The notes under the pieces were generated by a model. The model made no database searches, was not told where the DNA came from, and was given only the letters and a program-made list of their open reading frames with translations. Made by a program: the position numbers and the translations under genes. Source: Streptomyces sp. f51 (GTDB taxonomy: Bacteria > Actinomycetota > Actinomycetes > Streptomycetales > Streptomycetaceae). Taken from it: a DNA stretch of 64,000 nt. Below, in pieces: positions 51,310 through 61,514 of the stretch. Numbering within the stretch: the first letter of the stretch is position 1; each line of letters begins with the position of its first letter. The DNA lies in NCBI RefSeq assembly GCF_037940415.1, contig NZ_CP149798.1, forward strand, positions 7,845,001 to 7,909,000. Direction: 5' to 3'.

Positions 51310-51918
51310 ATGCCCACCCACCCCCAGGAACCCGACCAGGCCGCGCCGGATCCGGGCGTACGGGTCCCCAAAGGCGCCGGACCTGCCCCTCGCGGGGATC
51401 TGCCCCAACCGGGCCCGCCCCGGCCCGAAGCGGCGAACGGCGAACCGGGGCCCGACGCCGCCGGCCCCGCGCCTGCCGAGGACCAGTACACGACCGCGAT
51501 CCGGGAACTGGAGGACCGCTGGCGGCGCGCACTCGCCGACCTCGACAACCTTCGCAAGCGTCACGCCAGGGAACTGGAGCGCGAACGAGCGGTCGAACGG
51601 TCCCGCACGGCGGCCGCCTTCCTGCCCGTCCTCGACAACCTCGAACTCGCCCTGACCCACGCCGACGCTGATCCGGGCGCGATCGTGGAGGGCATCCGGG
51701 CCGTACGCGACCAGGCCGTGAACGTCCTCGAACTGCTCGGCTACCCGCGGCACGCGGAGAGCGGCGTCGCCTTCGACCCGGCCCGGCACGAGGTGGTCGG
51801 AGTCGTCCAGGACCCCGACGCCCCACCGGGCACGGTCGTCGAGGTGCTGCGCCCCGGCTACGGGGACGGCGAGAGGCAGCTCAGGCCGGCCGCGGTGACC
51901 GTCGCGAAGCGGGAGTGA
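51310..51918 (+). CDS. grpE: Nucleotide exchange factor GrpE
   Basis: A 202-residue GrpE. A disordered Pro/Gly/Ala-rich N terminus (to about 55) is followed by the coiled-coil dimer stalk (IRELEDRWRRALADLDNLRKRHARELERERAVERSR) and the beta-wing (FDPARHEVVGVVQDPDAPPGTVVEVLRPGY). It releases ADP from DnaK. ATG at 51310 starts eight bases after the dnaK stop. Confidence 0.9.
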   Translation: MPTHPQEPDQAAPDPGVRVPKGAGPAPRGDLPQPGPPRPEAANGEPGPDAAGPAPAEDQYTTAIRELEDRWRRALADLDNLRKRHARELERERAVERSRTAAAFLPVLDNLELALTHADADPGAIVEGIRAVRDQAVNVLELLGYPRHAESGVAFDPARHEVVGVVQDPDAPPGTVVEVLRPGYGDGERQLRPAAVTVAKRE

Positions 51919-51924
51919 CCGGCG

Positions 51925-52875
51925 ATGGCACGGGACTACTACGAGGTGCTCGGCGTGTCGCGGAGCGCGAGCCAGGACGAGATCCAGCAGGCGTATCGCA
52001 AACTCGCCCGCCAGTACCACCCCGACGTCAACAAGGACCCCGCGGCGGAGGAGCGTTTCAAGGACCTCAACGAGGCACACAGCGTCCTGTCCGATCCCAA
52101 GACCCGGGCCCGCTACGACCGCTTCGGCGAGGACTTCCGCAAAATCCCCGAGGACTTCGACGAGCGGGTCGCGGCCGGAGCGGGCGGCGGCTTCCGCGGC
52201 CGGACCGCGGGCGCGGGCGGCCCCCGCGTCCGGTACGCCACCGACTTCGGCGACGGCTTCGGCGCGGAGGGCATCGACATCGAGGACCTGCTCGGCTCCA
52301 TGTTCGGAGCCGGCGCAGCCCCAGGCGGCGTCCCCGGAGCGGACCAGGAGGCCGAACTGCCGCTCACCGTCGAGGAGGCGTACCGCGGCGGCCGTCGCAC
52401 CGTCACGCTCGCCGGCCCCACCGGGCAGCCGCGGCGCTACGAGGTCGACGTGCCGCCGGGCGTCACCGACGGGCAGCGCATCCGGCTGGCGGGCGAGGGC
52501 GGCCGCGGCAGTGGCGACGCCACCGCGGGCGACCTGTACCTGCGGGTGCGTATCCAGCCCCACCCCCAGTTCCGGCTGGACGGCCGCGACGTGCACATCC
52601 AGGTCCCGGTCGCCCCCTGGGAGGCGGCCCTGGGAGCGACCGTGCCGGTGCCCACGCCCGGCGGCAGCACGGCCAAGGTCACGGTGCCCGCGGGTTCCTC
52701 CAGCGGCCGGCGGCTCCGGCTGCGTGGCGAGGGCATGCCGAACCCGCGCGGCGCGAACGGCGACCTGTACGCCGAACTCCGCATCATGGTGCCGCCCACC
52801 CTCGGCGACCGGGAGCGCGAACTGTTCGAGGAGCTCGCCGCCACTTCCTCGTTCGACCCCAGGAGGACGCGATGA
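51925..52875 (+). CDS. CbpA-type DnaJ co-chaperone
   Basis: A 316-residue Hsp40 of class B. The J-domain (1-70) has [30 protein letters not shown] with the HPD motif. A Gly/Phe-rich linker follows (about 85-115), then two beta-sandwich substrate domains ([53 protein letters not shown]). It lacks the four-cysteine-pair zinc domain of DnaJ. ATG at 51925, six bases after grpE. Partner of the CbpM-like protein encoded next. Confidence 0.88.
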   Translation: MARDYYEVLGVSRSASQDEIQQAYRKLARQYHPDVNKDPAAEERFKDLNEAHSVLSDPKTRARYDRFGEDFRKIPEDFDERVAAGAGGGFRGRTAGAGGPRVRYATDFGDGFGAEGIDIEDLLGSMFGAGAAPGGVPGADQEAELPLTVEEAYRGGRRTVTLAGPTGQPRRYEVDVPPGVTDGQRIRLAGEGGRGSGDATAGDLYLRVRIQPHPQFRLDGRDVHIQVPVAPWEAALGATVPVPTPGGSTAKVTVPAGSSSGRRLRLRGEGMPNPRGANGDLYAELRIMVPPTLGDRERELFEELAATSSFDPRRTR

Positions 52876-53279
52876 ACGACCGACCCGCGGGAGCGGCAGG
52901 CATGGGCCGGGCCGAAGGGGGCGCCCGTCCGGTACGAACGGGCGCAGACATCACCGCCTCGACAGCTGTCCGGTACGCGCTCGTGCCCGCCCCCAGGCTC
53001 TCCCTCGACGCCGTGGCCCGTCGCTCGGGCCTCCACCCCGATCTGATCCGCCGGTTCGTCGCCCTCGGCCTTGTCGACGCCGAACGCGACCCCGCGGGAC
53101 ACCTGGTGTTCGACCCCACGGCCCCGGCGGTCCTTGCCCGCATCCAGCGGCTGCGCACCGGACTCTGCCTCAACTACGCATCCATCGGCCTGGTGCTCGA
53201 CCTGCTCGACCGCATCAGCCTGCTCGAAGCCGCCCTGCGCGGCCGCGGCACGAGGAGTGAAACACCCCCATGGACATGA
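52872..53279 (+). CDS. CbpM/MerR-like chaperone modulator
   Basis: A 135-residue protein. The core (about 30-125) is a MerR-like [34 protein letters not shown] and [28 protein letters not shown]. This matches CbpM-type modulators that bind the J-domain of CbpA, and also resembles HspR. It overlaps the DnaJ gene (ATGA) and clpB (10 bases). Without a HAIR operator upstream, the CbpM role is more likely than a repressor role, but either is possible. Confidence 0.7.
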   Translation: MNDRPAGAAGMGRAEGGARPVRTGADITASTAVRYALVPAPRLSLDAVARRSGLHPDLIRRFVALGLVDAERDPAGHLVFDPTAPAVLARIQRLRTGLCLNYASIGLVLDLLDRISLLEAALRGRGTRSETPPWT

Positions 53280-55909
53280 ACCGTCTCACCCAGAAGTCCC
53301 AGGAAGCCCTCCAGGAGGCCCAGACCGCGGCCGTCGGCATGGGGCACACCGAGGTCGACGGGGAACACCTGCTGCTCGCACTCCTCGACCAGGAGGACGG
53401 TCTGATCCCGCGGTTGCTGCAACAGGCCGGCACCGAGCCGAAGGAACTGCGCGCCGCCGTGCGCGAGGAACTCTCCCGCCGTCCCAAGGTCACAGGCCCC
53501 GGCGCGGCACCCGGCCAGGTCTTCGTCACCCAGCGCCTCTCCCGGCTGCTCGACGCCGCCGAACGGGAGGCCAAGCGCCTCAAGGACGAGTACGTGTCCG
53601 TGGAACACCTCCTGCTCGCCCTGGCCGAGGAGAGCTCTTCGACCGCCGCCGGGCGACTGCTCAAACAGGCCGGCATCACCAGGGACTCGTTCCTGGGCGC
53701 GCTCACCCAGGTCCGCGGAAACCAGCGCGTCACCTCCGCCAACCCCGAAGTGGCCTACGAGGCTCTGGAGAAGTACGGCCGCGACCTGGTCCTCGAGGCT
53801 CGGTCGGGGCGGCTGGACCCGGTCATCGGCCGCGACGCCGAGATCCGCCGCGTCACCCAGATCCTCAGCCGCAAGACCAAGAACAACCCCGTCCTCATCG
53901 GCGACCCCGGCGTCGGCAAGACCGCCATCGTCGAGGGCCTGGCCCAGCGCATCGTTCGCGGCGACGTCCCCGAGGGCCTGCGCGACAAGACGGTGTTCGC
54001 CCTCGACATGGGCTCCCTGGTCGCCGGCGCCAAATACCGCGGCGAGTTCGAGGAACGCCTCAAGGCCGTGCTCTCCGAGGTGAAAGCCGCCCAGGGGCGC
54101 ATCCTGCTCTTCGTCGACGAACTCCACACCGTCGTCGGAGCAGGCGCCGCCGAAGGGGCCATGGACGCGGGCAACATGCTCAAGCCGATGCTCGCCCGCG
54201 GCGAACTCCACATGATCGGCGCCACCACCCTCGACGAGTACCGCAAGCACATCGAGAAGGACGCCGCACTCGAACGCCGCTTCCAACAGGTCCTGGTCGG
54301 CGAGCCGAGCGTGGAGGACACCATCTCCATCCTGCGCGGACTGCGCGAACGCCTGGAAGTGTTCCACGGCGTGAAGATCCAGGACACCGCGCTGGTCTCC
54401 GCGGCCACCCTCAGCCACCGCTACATCACCGACCGGTTCCTGCCCGACAAGGCCATCGACCTCGTCGACGAGGCGTGCGCCCGGCTGCGTACCGAGATCG
54501 ACTCGATGCCCGCCGAACTCGACGAGATCACCCGCCGTGTCACCCGCCTGGAGATCGAGGGAGCGGCCCTGACCAAGGAGAACGACCCCGCCAGCAAAAC
54601 CCGCCTGGAGGAGCTGCGCAGGGAGTTGGCCGACCTGCGCAGCGAGGCCGACGCCAAACACGCCCAGTGGGAGGCCGAACGGCAGGCGATCCGCCGCGTG
54701 CAGGAACTGCGCCAGGAACTGGAACACGTCCGTCACGAGGCGGAGGAAGCCGAACGCGCCTACGACCTCAACCGCGCCGCCGAACTCCGCTACGGCCAGC
54801 TCCAGGACCTGGAGCGCCGACTTGCCGCAGAGGAGGAGCAACTGGCCGCCAAACAAGGGCAGAACCGGCTGCTGCGCGAGGTCGTCACCGAGGAGGAGAT
54901 CGCCGAGATCGTCGCCGCCTGGACCGGCATCCCCGTCTCTCGCCTCCAGGAGGGCGAACGCGAGAAACTGCTGCGCCTCGACGACATCCTGCGCGAGCGC
55001 GTCATCGGCCAGGACGAAGCCGTCAAACTCGTCGCCGACGCCATCATCCGCGCCCGCTCCGGCATCCGCGACCCTCGCCGCCCCATCGGCTCGTTCATCT
55101 TCCTCGGCCCCACCGGCGTCGGGAAGACCGAGCTGGCCAAGACCCTCGCCCGGACTCTGTTCGACTCCGAGGAGAACATGGTCCGCCTCGACATGAGTGA
55201 GTACCAGGAGCGGCACACCGTCAGCCGGCTCATGGGCGCACCGCCCGGATACGTCGGCTACGAGGAAGGCGGCCAGCTCACCGAGGCCGTACGCCGCAAG
55301 CCCTACTCGGTCGTGCTGTTCGACGAGATCGAGAAGGCGCACACCGATGTCTTCAACACCCTGCTGCAGATCCTCGACGACGGCCGCATCACCGATGCGC
55401 AGGGCCGCACCGTCAACTTCCGCAACACCGTGATCATCATGACGTCCAACATCGGCTCCGAGCACCTCCTCGACGGCGCCACCGCCGAAGGCGAGATCAA
55501 GCCCGACGCCCGCGCCCTGGTGATGGGCGAGCTGCGCGGGCACTTCCGCCCCGAGTTCCTCAACCGCGTCGACGACATCGTGCTGTTCAAACCGCTCGGC
55601 GAGCGGCAGATCGAGCGGATCGTGGAGCTGCAGTTCGACGAACTGCGGCAGCGGCTCGCCGAACGCCGCATCACCGTCGAACTCACCGACGCCGCCCGGG
55701 AAGTGATCGCCCACCAGGGCTACGACCCGGTGTACGGGGCCCGGCCACTGCGCCGCTATATCTCCCACGAGGTCGAGACACTGGTCGGACGCGCCCTGCT
55801 GCGCGGTGACGTCCAGGACGGAGCCACGGTCCGCGTCGACGCCGAGCACGGAGAGCTGGTGGTCACCTATGACCAGCCCGAGGACGTGAAGGGAGCGCGG
55901 GCGGCATGA
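53270..55909 (+). CDS. clpB: Disaggregase ClpB
   Basis: An 879-residue Hsp100. The N domain (1-150) precedes AAA-1 (Walker [20 protein letters not shown]), a long coiled M-domain (about 405-540; [24 protein letters not shown]) and AAA-2 ([29 protein letters not shown]). It extracts and refolds aggregated protein with DnaK. ATG at 53270 overlaps the previous gene by 10 bases. Confidence 0.92.
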   Translation: MDMNRLTQKSQEALQEAQTAAVGMGHTEVDGEHLLLALLDQEDGLIPRLLQQAGTEPKELRAAVREELSRRPKVTGPGAAPGQVFVTQRLSRLLDAAEREAKRLKDEYVSVEHLLLALAEESSSTAAGRLLKQAGITRDSFLGALTQVRGNQRVTSANPEVAYEALEKYGRDLVLEARSGRLDPVIGRDAEIRRVTQILSRKTKNNPVLIGDPGVGKTAIVEGLAQRIVRGDVPEGLRDKTVFALDMGSLVAGAKYRGEFEERLKAVLSEVKAAQGRILLFVDELHTVVGAGAAEGAMDAGNMLKPMLARGELHMIGATTLDEYRKHIEKDAALERRFQQVLVGEPSVEDTISILRGLRERLEVFHGVKIQDTALVSAATLSHRYITDRFLPDKAIDLVDEACARLRTEIDSMPAELDEITRRVTRLEIEGAALTKENDPASKTRLEELRRELADLRSEADAKHAQWEAERQAIRRVQELRQELEHVRHEAEEAERAYDLNRAAELRYGQLQDLERRLAAEEEQLAAKQGQNRLLREVVTEEEIAEIVAAWTGIPVSRLQEGEREKLLRLDDILRERVIGQDEAVKLVADAIIRARSGIRDPRRPIGSFIFLGPTGVGKTELAKTLARTLFDSEENMVRLDMSEYQERHTVSRLMGAPPGYVGYEEGGQLTEAVRRKPYSVVLFDEIEKAHTDVFNTLLQILDDGRITDAQGRTVNFRNTVIIMTSNIGSEHLLDGATAEGEIKPDARALVMGELRGHFRPEFLNRVDDIVLFKPLGERQIERIVELQFDELRQRLAERRITVELTDAAREVIAHQGYDPVYGARPLRRYISHEVETLVGRALLRGDVQDGATVRVDAEHGELVVTYDQPEDVKGARAA

Positions 55910-56352
55910 GCACGATGCAGGCGACGACCGTCAGCTGTCCGAACTGCGGGCGCACCAACCGGGTGCCCGTGGCCGCGGAGGGCCGTCCCAAGTGCGGCCA
56001 CTGCAAGCAGTTCCTGCCGTGGATGGTGGACGCGGGCGACGACGACTTCGCCGAGGTCGCCGAGCGGGCCGACGTCCCCGTCGTGGTCGACCTGTGGGCC
56101 ACCTGGTGCGGCCCCTGCCGCATGGTCAGCCCCGCACTGGAGAAGGTCGCCACCGATCTCGCCGGCCGCATCAAACTCGTCAAGGTCGACATCGACAAGA
56201 ACCCGCGGCTCTCGCAGCGTTTCGAGGTCCAGGCCGTACCCACCCTGCTGATCCTCGACCAGGGCGAGACGGTCGCCCGGCAGGCGGGGGCGGCGCCCGC
56301 CCCTGTTCTGCGTCAGTGGGTGGAACAGTCGATCACCGCCCGGAAGGAGTGA
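55906..56352 (+). CDS. trxC: Zinc-ribbon thioredoxin (Trx2/TrxC type)
   Basis: A 148-residue thioredoxin. An N-terminal zinc ribbon (CPNCGR and CGHCKQ) is followed by the thioredoxin fold with active site WCGPC in [21 protein letters not shown] and cis-Pro in [13 protein letters not shown]. It reduces disulfides in cytosolic proteins. It overlaps clpB by four bases, so redox repair and disaggregation are co-expressed. Confidence 0.88.
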   Translation: MSTMQATTVSCPNCGRTNRVPVAAEGRPKCGHCKQFLPWMVDAGDDDFAEVAERADVPVVVDLWATWCGPCRMVSPALEKVATDLAGRIKLVKVDIDKNPRLSQRFEVQAVPTLLILDQGETVARQAGAAPAPVLRQWVEQSITARKE

Positions 56353-56357
56353 TCAGG

Positions 56358-56621
56358 ATGACCCTGCACGCAGACCCCCACCTCGCGCTCGTCCGGCCGG
56401 TCCGGCCGCTGACCCCGGAAGGGTGTCAGGAGTGCCTGCTGCTCGGCTCCCCGTGGGTCCACCTGAGGCTCTGCCTGACCTGCGGGCACGTCGGCTGCTG
56501 CGACTCCTCGCCGAACAGGCACGCGCGCAAGCACGCGGCCGCCGACGCCCATCCGGTCGTGCAGTCGTTCGAGCCCGGCGAGGAATGGCGCTGGTGCTAC
56601 GTCCACGAGGCGTTCGTCTGA
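56358..56621 (+). CDS. UBP-type zinc finger protein
   Basis: An 87-residue single-domain protein. Zinc ligands are in GCQECLLLGSPWVHLRLCLTCGHVGC and RHARKHAAADAHPVV. A terminal aromatic strand follows (EWRWCYVHEAFV). In eukaryotes this fold binds ubiquitin C termini; bacterial versions are of unknown function and often sit beside flavoprotein or chaperone genes. ATG at 56358 follows AAGGAGTGATCAGG. The stop TGA overlaps the next ATG. Confidence 0.8.
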   Translation: MTLHADPHLALVRPVRPLTPEGCQECLLLGSPWVHLRLCLTCGHVGCCDSSPNRHARKHAAADAHPVVQSFEPGEEWRWCYVHEAFV

Positions 56622-58435
56622 TGTCCGGCGACCAGCCGCTGCCGGGCGGAGAACCGGTGCCGGAGGAAGCGGACGAGGCCGTCCTCCAGGAGACCCCGGA
56701 CACCTGCGGCGCGTATCCGCGCCTGACGGAGGAGCAGACAGCACGTCTGGCGGAGCACGGGCAACGCCGGAGCATGGCTCCCAACGACGTCCTGATCCAG
56801 GAGGGAGAGCGCTGCGAGACGTTCTTCGTCGTCCTCAGCGGTACCGTCGCCGTCCTCGAGGACTACGGCACTCCCGAGGAACACGTGCTGCGCGTGCACG
56901 GCCCCGGCCGCTTCATCGGCGAACTCGGGCTACTGAACGGGCAGGTGGCCTTCTACACCGCTGTCGCCAGGGAGCCGGGCGAAGTCCTCGTCGTCTCCCT
57001 GGACCAGCTGCGCCACCTGGTGTCCCAGGACTCCACCATCGGGGACGTCGTGCTGCGCGCCTGCCTGGGACGTCGCGCGCTGCTCGTCGGAGAGGGCGCC
57101 GGCTTCCGCGTCATCGGCTCGCGCTACTCGCCCGACACCAGGAGGCTGCGCGAGTTCGCCATCCGCAACCGGCTGCCGCACCGCTGGATCGACCTGGAGA
57201 CCGACGAGGAGGCCGAGGCCCTGCTGCGCCGCTTCGGTGTCGGCCCGGAGGAGACACCGCTCGTCATCTGGCGGGGCACCACCCTGTTGCGCAACCCCAG
57301 CAACGCGGAACTGGCCCGGCTCATCGGCCTGCCGTCGCTGCCCGCCGGAAACCGGCACGGCGACGTCCTCATCGTCGGCTCCGGACCCGCCGGCCTCGCC
57401 GCCGCGGTGTACGCCGCCTCCGAGGGCCTGAGCACCACCGTGGTGGAGGCGATGGCCGCCGGTGGCCAGGCCGGCACGTCGTCCCGCATCGAGAATCTGC
57501 TCGGCTTCCCCGCCGGCATCTCCGGCGCCGAACTCACCGAACGCGCCGTGCTCCAGGCCGGCAAGTTCGGCGCCGGGATCAGCATTCCGGTGGAGGCGAC
57601 CGGTCTTCATCCCAAGGACGAGGACCACTACGTGGTGGCGTTCGCCGACGGCAGCGAGATCGCCGCCCGCGCCGTCGTCCTGGCCACGGGTGCCCGCTAT
57701 CGCCGGCTCCAGGTGCCCGGCATCGAACGCCTGGAGGGAACGAGCGTCCACTACTCGGCGACCGTCTACGAGGCCCAGCAGTGCCGCACCGACCCGGTGG
57801 CCGTCATCGGCGGAGGCAACTCGGCGGGCCAGGCGGTGCTGTTCCTCGCCAGGTACGCGCCGAAGGTGTGCCTGCTGGTCCGAGGCCCCAGCCTTGAGGC
57901 CAACATGTCCCGCTACCTGGTCGACCAGGTCGAACGCCATCCGCGGGTGGAGGTCATGCTGCACACCGAGGTCACCGAGGTCATCGGCCAGGAGGTGCTG
58001 GAGGAGCTCGACGTGGTCGACAACCGCACGGGCGGGCACCGCCGACTCGCGGTAGGGGGCCTGTTCGTCTTCACCGGCGCCGACCCCCACACCGAGTGGC
58101 TCGCCGGCATCATCGCCCTCGACTCCCGCGGCTTCGTCCTCACCGGCCCGGAGGCCCAGGAAGCCTGCGCCTACCCCGAGGTGTGGCACGACCGCGGGCG
58201 CCCGTGCATGACCCTGGAGACCAGCCTGCCCGGGGTCTTCGCGGTGGGGGACGTCCGCAGCGGCTCGGTTAAGCGGGTGGCCTCGGCGGCCGGTGAGGGC
58301 GCGATGGCCATCCACTTCGTGCACCGCCACCTGGGGCACTCGGCCGCACCCGGCACCACGGGCACGTCCGCTGCCGCGGGCGGCTCGGACGTCTCCCCAC
58401 GCATACGTCACAAGGAGTCCGCATGGCTCGCATGA
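56621..58435 (+). CDS. cNMP-domain / thioredoxin-reductase-like flavoprotein
   Basis: A 604-residue fusion. An N-terminal cyclic-nucleotide-binding fold (about 50-145; DVLIQEGERCETFFVVLSGTVAVLED, RFIGELGLLNGQ) is followed by a thioredoxin-like segment (about 155-235) and a TrxR-type FAD/NADPH domain (about 245-565; VLIVGSGPAGLAAAVYAA, GGQAGTSSRIENLLGFP, VAVIGGGNSAGQAVLFLA, GVFAVGDVRSGSVKRVA). The CATC redox pair of TrxR is replaced (HYSATVYEAQQC), so it cannot reduce thioredoxin by the usual route. ATG at 56621 overlaps the UBP stop. Last gene of the chaperone operon. Confidence 0.85.
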   Translation: MSGDQPLPGGEPVPEEADEAVLQETPDTCGAYPRLTEEQTARLAEHGQRRSMAPNDVLIQEGERCETFFVVLSGTVAVLEDYGTPEEHVLRVHGPGRFIGELGLLNGQVAFYTAVAREPGEVLVVSLDQLRHLVSQDSTIGDVVLRACLGRRALLVGEGAGFRVIGSRYSPDTRRLREFAIRNRLPHRWIDLETDEEAEALLRRFGVGPEETPLVIWRGTTLLRNPSNAELARLIGLPSLPAGNRHGDVLIVGSGPAGLAAAVYAASEGLSTTVVEAMAAGGQAGTSSRIENLLGFPAGISGAELTERAVLQAGKFGAGISIPVEATGLHPKDEDHYVVAFADGSEIAARAVVLATGARYRRLQVPGIERLEGTSVHYSATVYEAQQCRTDPVAVIGGGNSAGQAVLFLARYAPKVCLLVRGPSLEANMSRYLVDQVERHPRVEVMLHTEVTEVIGQEVLEELDVVDNRTGGHRRLAVGGLFVFTGADPHTEWLAGIIALDSRGFVLTGPEAQEACAYPEVWHDRGRPCMTLETSLPGVFAVGDVRSGSVKRVASAAGEGAMAIHFVHRHLGHSAAPGTTGTSAAAGGSDVSPRIRHKESAWLA

Positions 58436-58990
58436 CGCAGGGCAGGCCACCCCACACTCGGCTACGCCCGCGACACGTTCGACAGCCGGTCCACTCAGCC
58501 CGACGGCTGCACCATCCGCCAGGACGTCCACGTCCGCTTCCCGTGTGATCGTTGCAGGTCGGGGGAGTGGCCTGCTAGCCAGTGCTGATCACGTCTTCGC
58601 GTCAGACGGACTTGTCCGCCCGCTGCGGAGACCGCCGGTATCTCCTGGAAGCCAAGTGGCAAGCCGCAAAGATCCTGGCGGGTGGGCGCGCATCGACCGG
58701 TACGCGGTGCGCGGTGTACGTGGCCGGGGCGGCAGACAGGTCGTTCGGGGCGGGGCGGCCGGAAGGATGCGGGTCGGACCGCCGGTACTCCACGGTGCGC
58801 TCGGTTCTCTGACGTTGCTGAAGTCGGCCCTGAGCGGCGATAGCCCAGGTCCGCAGACCCCTCCACGACACGGCCCCAGGGCAGTCTCCTTCACCGCGCG
58901 GAGTCTTCGGGTCGGCCACCGCATCGAGAACCCGCGGGGCAGCCCACGAGTGTCACCATGCGGCCTCGTTTTGCACCCATTGGCGAGGCG
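58436..58990. other. Region of gene debris
   Basis: About 555 bases after the chaperone operon. At 58457-58545 the plus strand reads LGYARDTFDSRSTQPDGCTI, resembling the start of HNH/DUF1524 nucleases (GYxRxxF...DGCxTR), and then stops. At 58600-58660 it reads GDRRYLLEAKWQ, like the core strand of restriction-type nucleases. Both are too short to be functional. Identifications are tentative. Confidence 0.3.
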
Positions 58991-59602
58991 TCAGCGCACT
59001 GCGACCTCGCCGGCGTGAACGGCGCGCAGGGCGCGCTCGACGGTCTCCTGGCTCTCACCAACCGGGGCCACGTAGCCCAGGACATCGCGTACGGCGTCCT
59101 TTCCGAGCGTGCGGGTCATCACCCACGTGGCCAGGTACTGGGAGGCCAGACAGCCGCCCGCCGTGGCGATGTTCCCCTCGGCGTGGAACGGCGTGTCCAG
59201 CACCGTGACGTCGCATGCCTCCACAAAAGGCCGGCTCCTCACGTCCGTGCTCACCGGCATACCGTTCAGCAATCCGAGCCGAGCCAGGACCAGCGCTCCG
59301 GAGCACTGCGCGCCGATCAGCTGGCGCGACGGGTCGAGCGACAGCCGGGAGATCAACCGGTCGTCGGCGACCACCTCGTGCGCCTTCACCCCGCTGCCGA
59401 TCAGCACGACATCTGCTTCGGTCACGAACTCCATCGGGCGCTGTCCGGTCACCTCGACACCGTTCATCGACGTGACGGCCGGCGTCGGTGTCGTGATGAA
59501 GGCCTCCAGACCGTCCTTCCGGCATCGGTTGATCAACGCGGAGGCGATGAAGCTGTCGAGCTCGTTGAATCCGTCAAAGGTGACCACGGCTACCTGGTGC
59601 AT
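58991..59602 (-). CDS. DJ-1/PfpI family protein
   Basis: A 203-residue glutaminase-like fold protein. The nucleophile elbow is IGAQCSGALVLARLG (Cys in AQCSG), with an acidic residue near the start (FDGFNELDSF) as in DJ-1 enzymes. A later segment, FHAEGNIATAGGCLASQYLATW, matches the isonitrile hydratase/PfpI subgroup. It may act in glyoxal detoxification, proteolysis or isonitrile hydration; not decidable here. The start at 59602 follows GAGGAGATGCC. Confidence 0.8.
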   Translation of the reverse strand: MHQVAVVTFDGFNELDSFIASALINRCRKDGLEAFITTPTPAVTSMNGVEVTGQRPMEFVTEADVVLIGSGVKAHEVVADDRLISRLSLDPSRQLIGAQCSGALVLARLGLLNGMPVSTDVRSRPFVEACDVTVLDTPFHAEGNIATAGGCLASQYLATWVMTRTLGKDAVRDVLGYVAPVGESQETVERALRAVHAGEVAVR

Positions 59603-59817
59603 GGCATCTCCTCGAAGCACGGCACGGGAGGCACAGCCTCTCAGGCGATCCGCACCCAGGTCGCAGGCCAATCGGCAGGCGGTGGCCCATGCCCGTCCGT
59701 GCCGCAGTTGTCGAGGTCTGCCACGCCATTGGACAGTGGAAGGCAGTCGTGCGGCAGACATCCGCAACGACCGCGAGGTCGATAGGGACCCGTCGCCGCG
59801 GAGAGGAACCGAGCGGC

Positions 59818-60642
59818 ATGGCATCCACACTGAGCGTGAACGTGTTCACAGCCCCGGAGAAGGCGCTGGCAGCCGACCGGTCCAGGCCCTTCGGCCCGCC
59901 GCCGGCCTGGGATCCGATGACCTCCACCCTAATCTTCGGAGAGCACGACGCCGTCCTGGTCGACACCCTCACCACGGCCGCCGAGGCCGAGGCCCTGGCG
60001 GCCTGGGTACAGCTGCACCACCGCAACCTGACCACGATCTACATCACCCACGGTCACCTGGACCACTTCGCCGGCCTCAGCCGGCTGCTGCACCACTTCC
60101 CCGACGCCCGCGCCATCGCCACCGCGAAGACGGTCGAATACGCGCGTAAGCAGACCGAGCGGCTGCCGTTCTACCGCGAGCTGTGGCCCGGCCGGCTCCC
60201 GGCCACGATCACGCTGCCCGAACCCTGGACGCAGGAGACCTTGGCAGTGGAGGGCCACGAGCTGCGGATCATCGAGCAGGGGCAGACCGACGCCGTCGAT
60301 TCCACCTCCCTGCACGTGCCCGACCTGGACCTCGTCGTCAGCGGAGACGTTGTCTACAACCAGTGCCACATGTTCGTCGCCGCCACGACGCCCGACAGCC
60401 GCGCGAACTGGATCGCCGCGCTGGAGCGCCTCGCCGCCCTCGACCCGAAGACCGTGGTCGCCGGCCACAAGAAGCCGGGCGCCCCCGACACGCCCGACAT
60501 CATCCCGCAGACCAGGCAGTACCTCACCGACTTCGGCCGCCTCCAGCAGGAGACCGGCAGCGACCAAGAGCTCTATGACGCCATGACCGACCTGTATCCC
60601 GACTGGGTCAGCCACCAGGCATGGCTGATGTTCGGCTTCTAG
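59818..60642 (+). CDS. MBL-fold metallohydrolase
   Basis: A 274-residue metallo-beta-lactamase fold protein. Metal ligands are in THGHLDHFAG (HxHxDH), VVSGDVVYNQCH (Asp) and VVAGHKKPG (His). The region before it (VLVDTLTTAAEAEALAAWV) is the usual first half. The substrate is likely a thioester, lactone or phosphoester; unknown. ATG at 59818. It is divergent from the DJ-1 gene with about 215 bases between them. Confidence 0.85.
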   Translation: MASTLSVNVFTAPEKALAADRSRPFGPPPAWDPMTSTLIFGEHDAVLVDTLTTAAEAEALAAWVQLHHRNLTTIYITHGHLDHFAGLSRLLHHFPDARAIATAKTVEYARKQTERLPFYRELWPGRLPATITLPEPWTQETLAVEGHELRIIEQGQTDAVDSTSLHVPDLDLVVSGDVVYNQCHMFVAATTPDSRANWIAALERLAALDPKTVVAGHKKPGAPDTPDIIPQTRQYLTDFGRLQQETGSDQELYDAMTDLYPDWVSHQAWLMFGF

Positions 60643-60671
60643 CAGGCCAAGAGCTTTTGGCAGGCCCAGAG

Positions 60672-61514
60672 TCAGCTCTCAGCGGGGAAGTCCGCGACGG
60701 CCTTGCCGAGGTCGCGTTCGAGCTCACCAGGACTCTGCAAGCCCTGCCCGGCGAGGTACTCCAGGCGCTCACGGCTTTCGGGCCGGGCGATCAGGCTCTG
60801 GAATGTCACGGCGTCGGAGCGGACCTGGGCGGCCGATGCCAGCGTGAGGTCGTTGACGGCACGCTTGGCCGCTCGCACCCCTTCCGGCGGGAAGCCGGCG
60901 ATCCGTGTCGCCAGCCGTTCGACGAAGCCGTCCAGCTCGGCGTCGGGCAGGGCGCGGTTGATCCAGCCGTAGCGCTCGGCTGTGTCGGCATCGAAGTCGT
61001 CGGCACCGACGATCGCCTCGATGGCCCGGGTCCGGCCGAGCCGACGGGCCAGGTGCTGGACCCCACCCGCGCCGGGCAGCGCACCGGTGCCGGCCTCGAA
61101 CTGCCCGAAGACCGCCCTCTCACGCGAGGCGAAGATCATGTCGCACGCCAGGGCGAGTTCATTGCCGCCACCGCGGGCACGCCCGCGGACCTTGGCAATG
61201 GTGATCACCGGAACCCGCGCCAGCTTGTACAGGAACATGCCCAGTGAAGCATCGCCGGGGCCACCCGCCTTCGCGGCCTCCGCGGTGTACTGCGGGACGG
61301 CCGTGAGATCCACATGCGCGGAGAAATAGTCCGGCGAAGCGCTGTCGATGACGACGACGCGCACGTCACCCGGGTCGGTGTACAGCATGTCGACCAGGGA
61401 GACCAGGTCACGGACCAGGTCGACACCGACAAGGTTGAGGACGCCCGCGTCGAGGGTGGCGGACAGGACACCGTCCTTCAGCCGGGTCCGGATCGACGGA
61501 TGGTCGACGCTCAT
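60672..61514 (-). CDS. Enoyl-CoA hydratase/isomerase family protein
   Basis: A 280-residue crotonase-fold protein. Oxyanion-hole strands are DSASPDYFSAHVDLT and KVRGRARGGGNELALACDMIFAS. A helix, FGQFEAGTGALPGAGGVQHLARRLG, includes the usual catalytic-acid region. Substrate not assignable. Its ATG (61512-61514) directly abuts the IS-derived repeat at 61515. The only ribosome site, AAGGAG, lies within that repeat, so translation now depends on transposon sequence. Confidence 0.8.
   Translation of the reverse strand: MSVDHPSIRTRLKDGVLSATLDAGVLNLVGVDLVRDLVSLVDMLYTDPGDVRVVVIDSASPDYFSAHVDLTAVPQYTAEAAKAGGPGDASLGMFLYKLARVPVITIAKVRGRARGGGNELALACDMIFASRERAVFGQFEAGTGALPGAGGVQHLARRLGRTRAIEAIVGADDFDADTAERYGWINRALPDAELDGFVERLATRIAGFPPEGVRAAKRAVNDLTLASAAQVRSDAVTFQSLIARPESRERLEYLAGQGLQSPGELERDLGKAVADFPAES

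Noticed and set aside
53174-55849. 891-codon open frame antisense to clpB
   Set aside because: Antisense shadow; no domain and no start signal.
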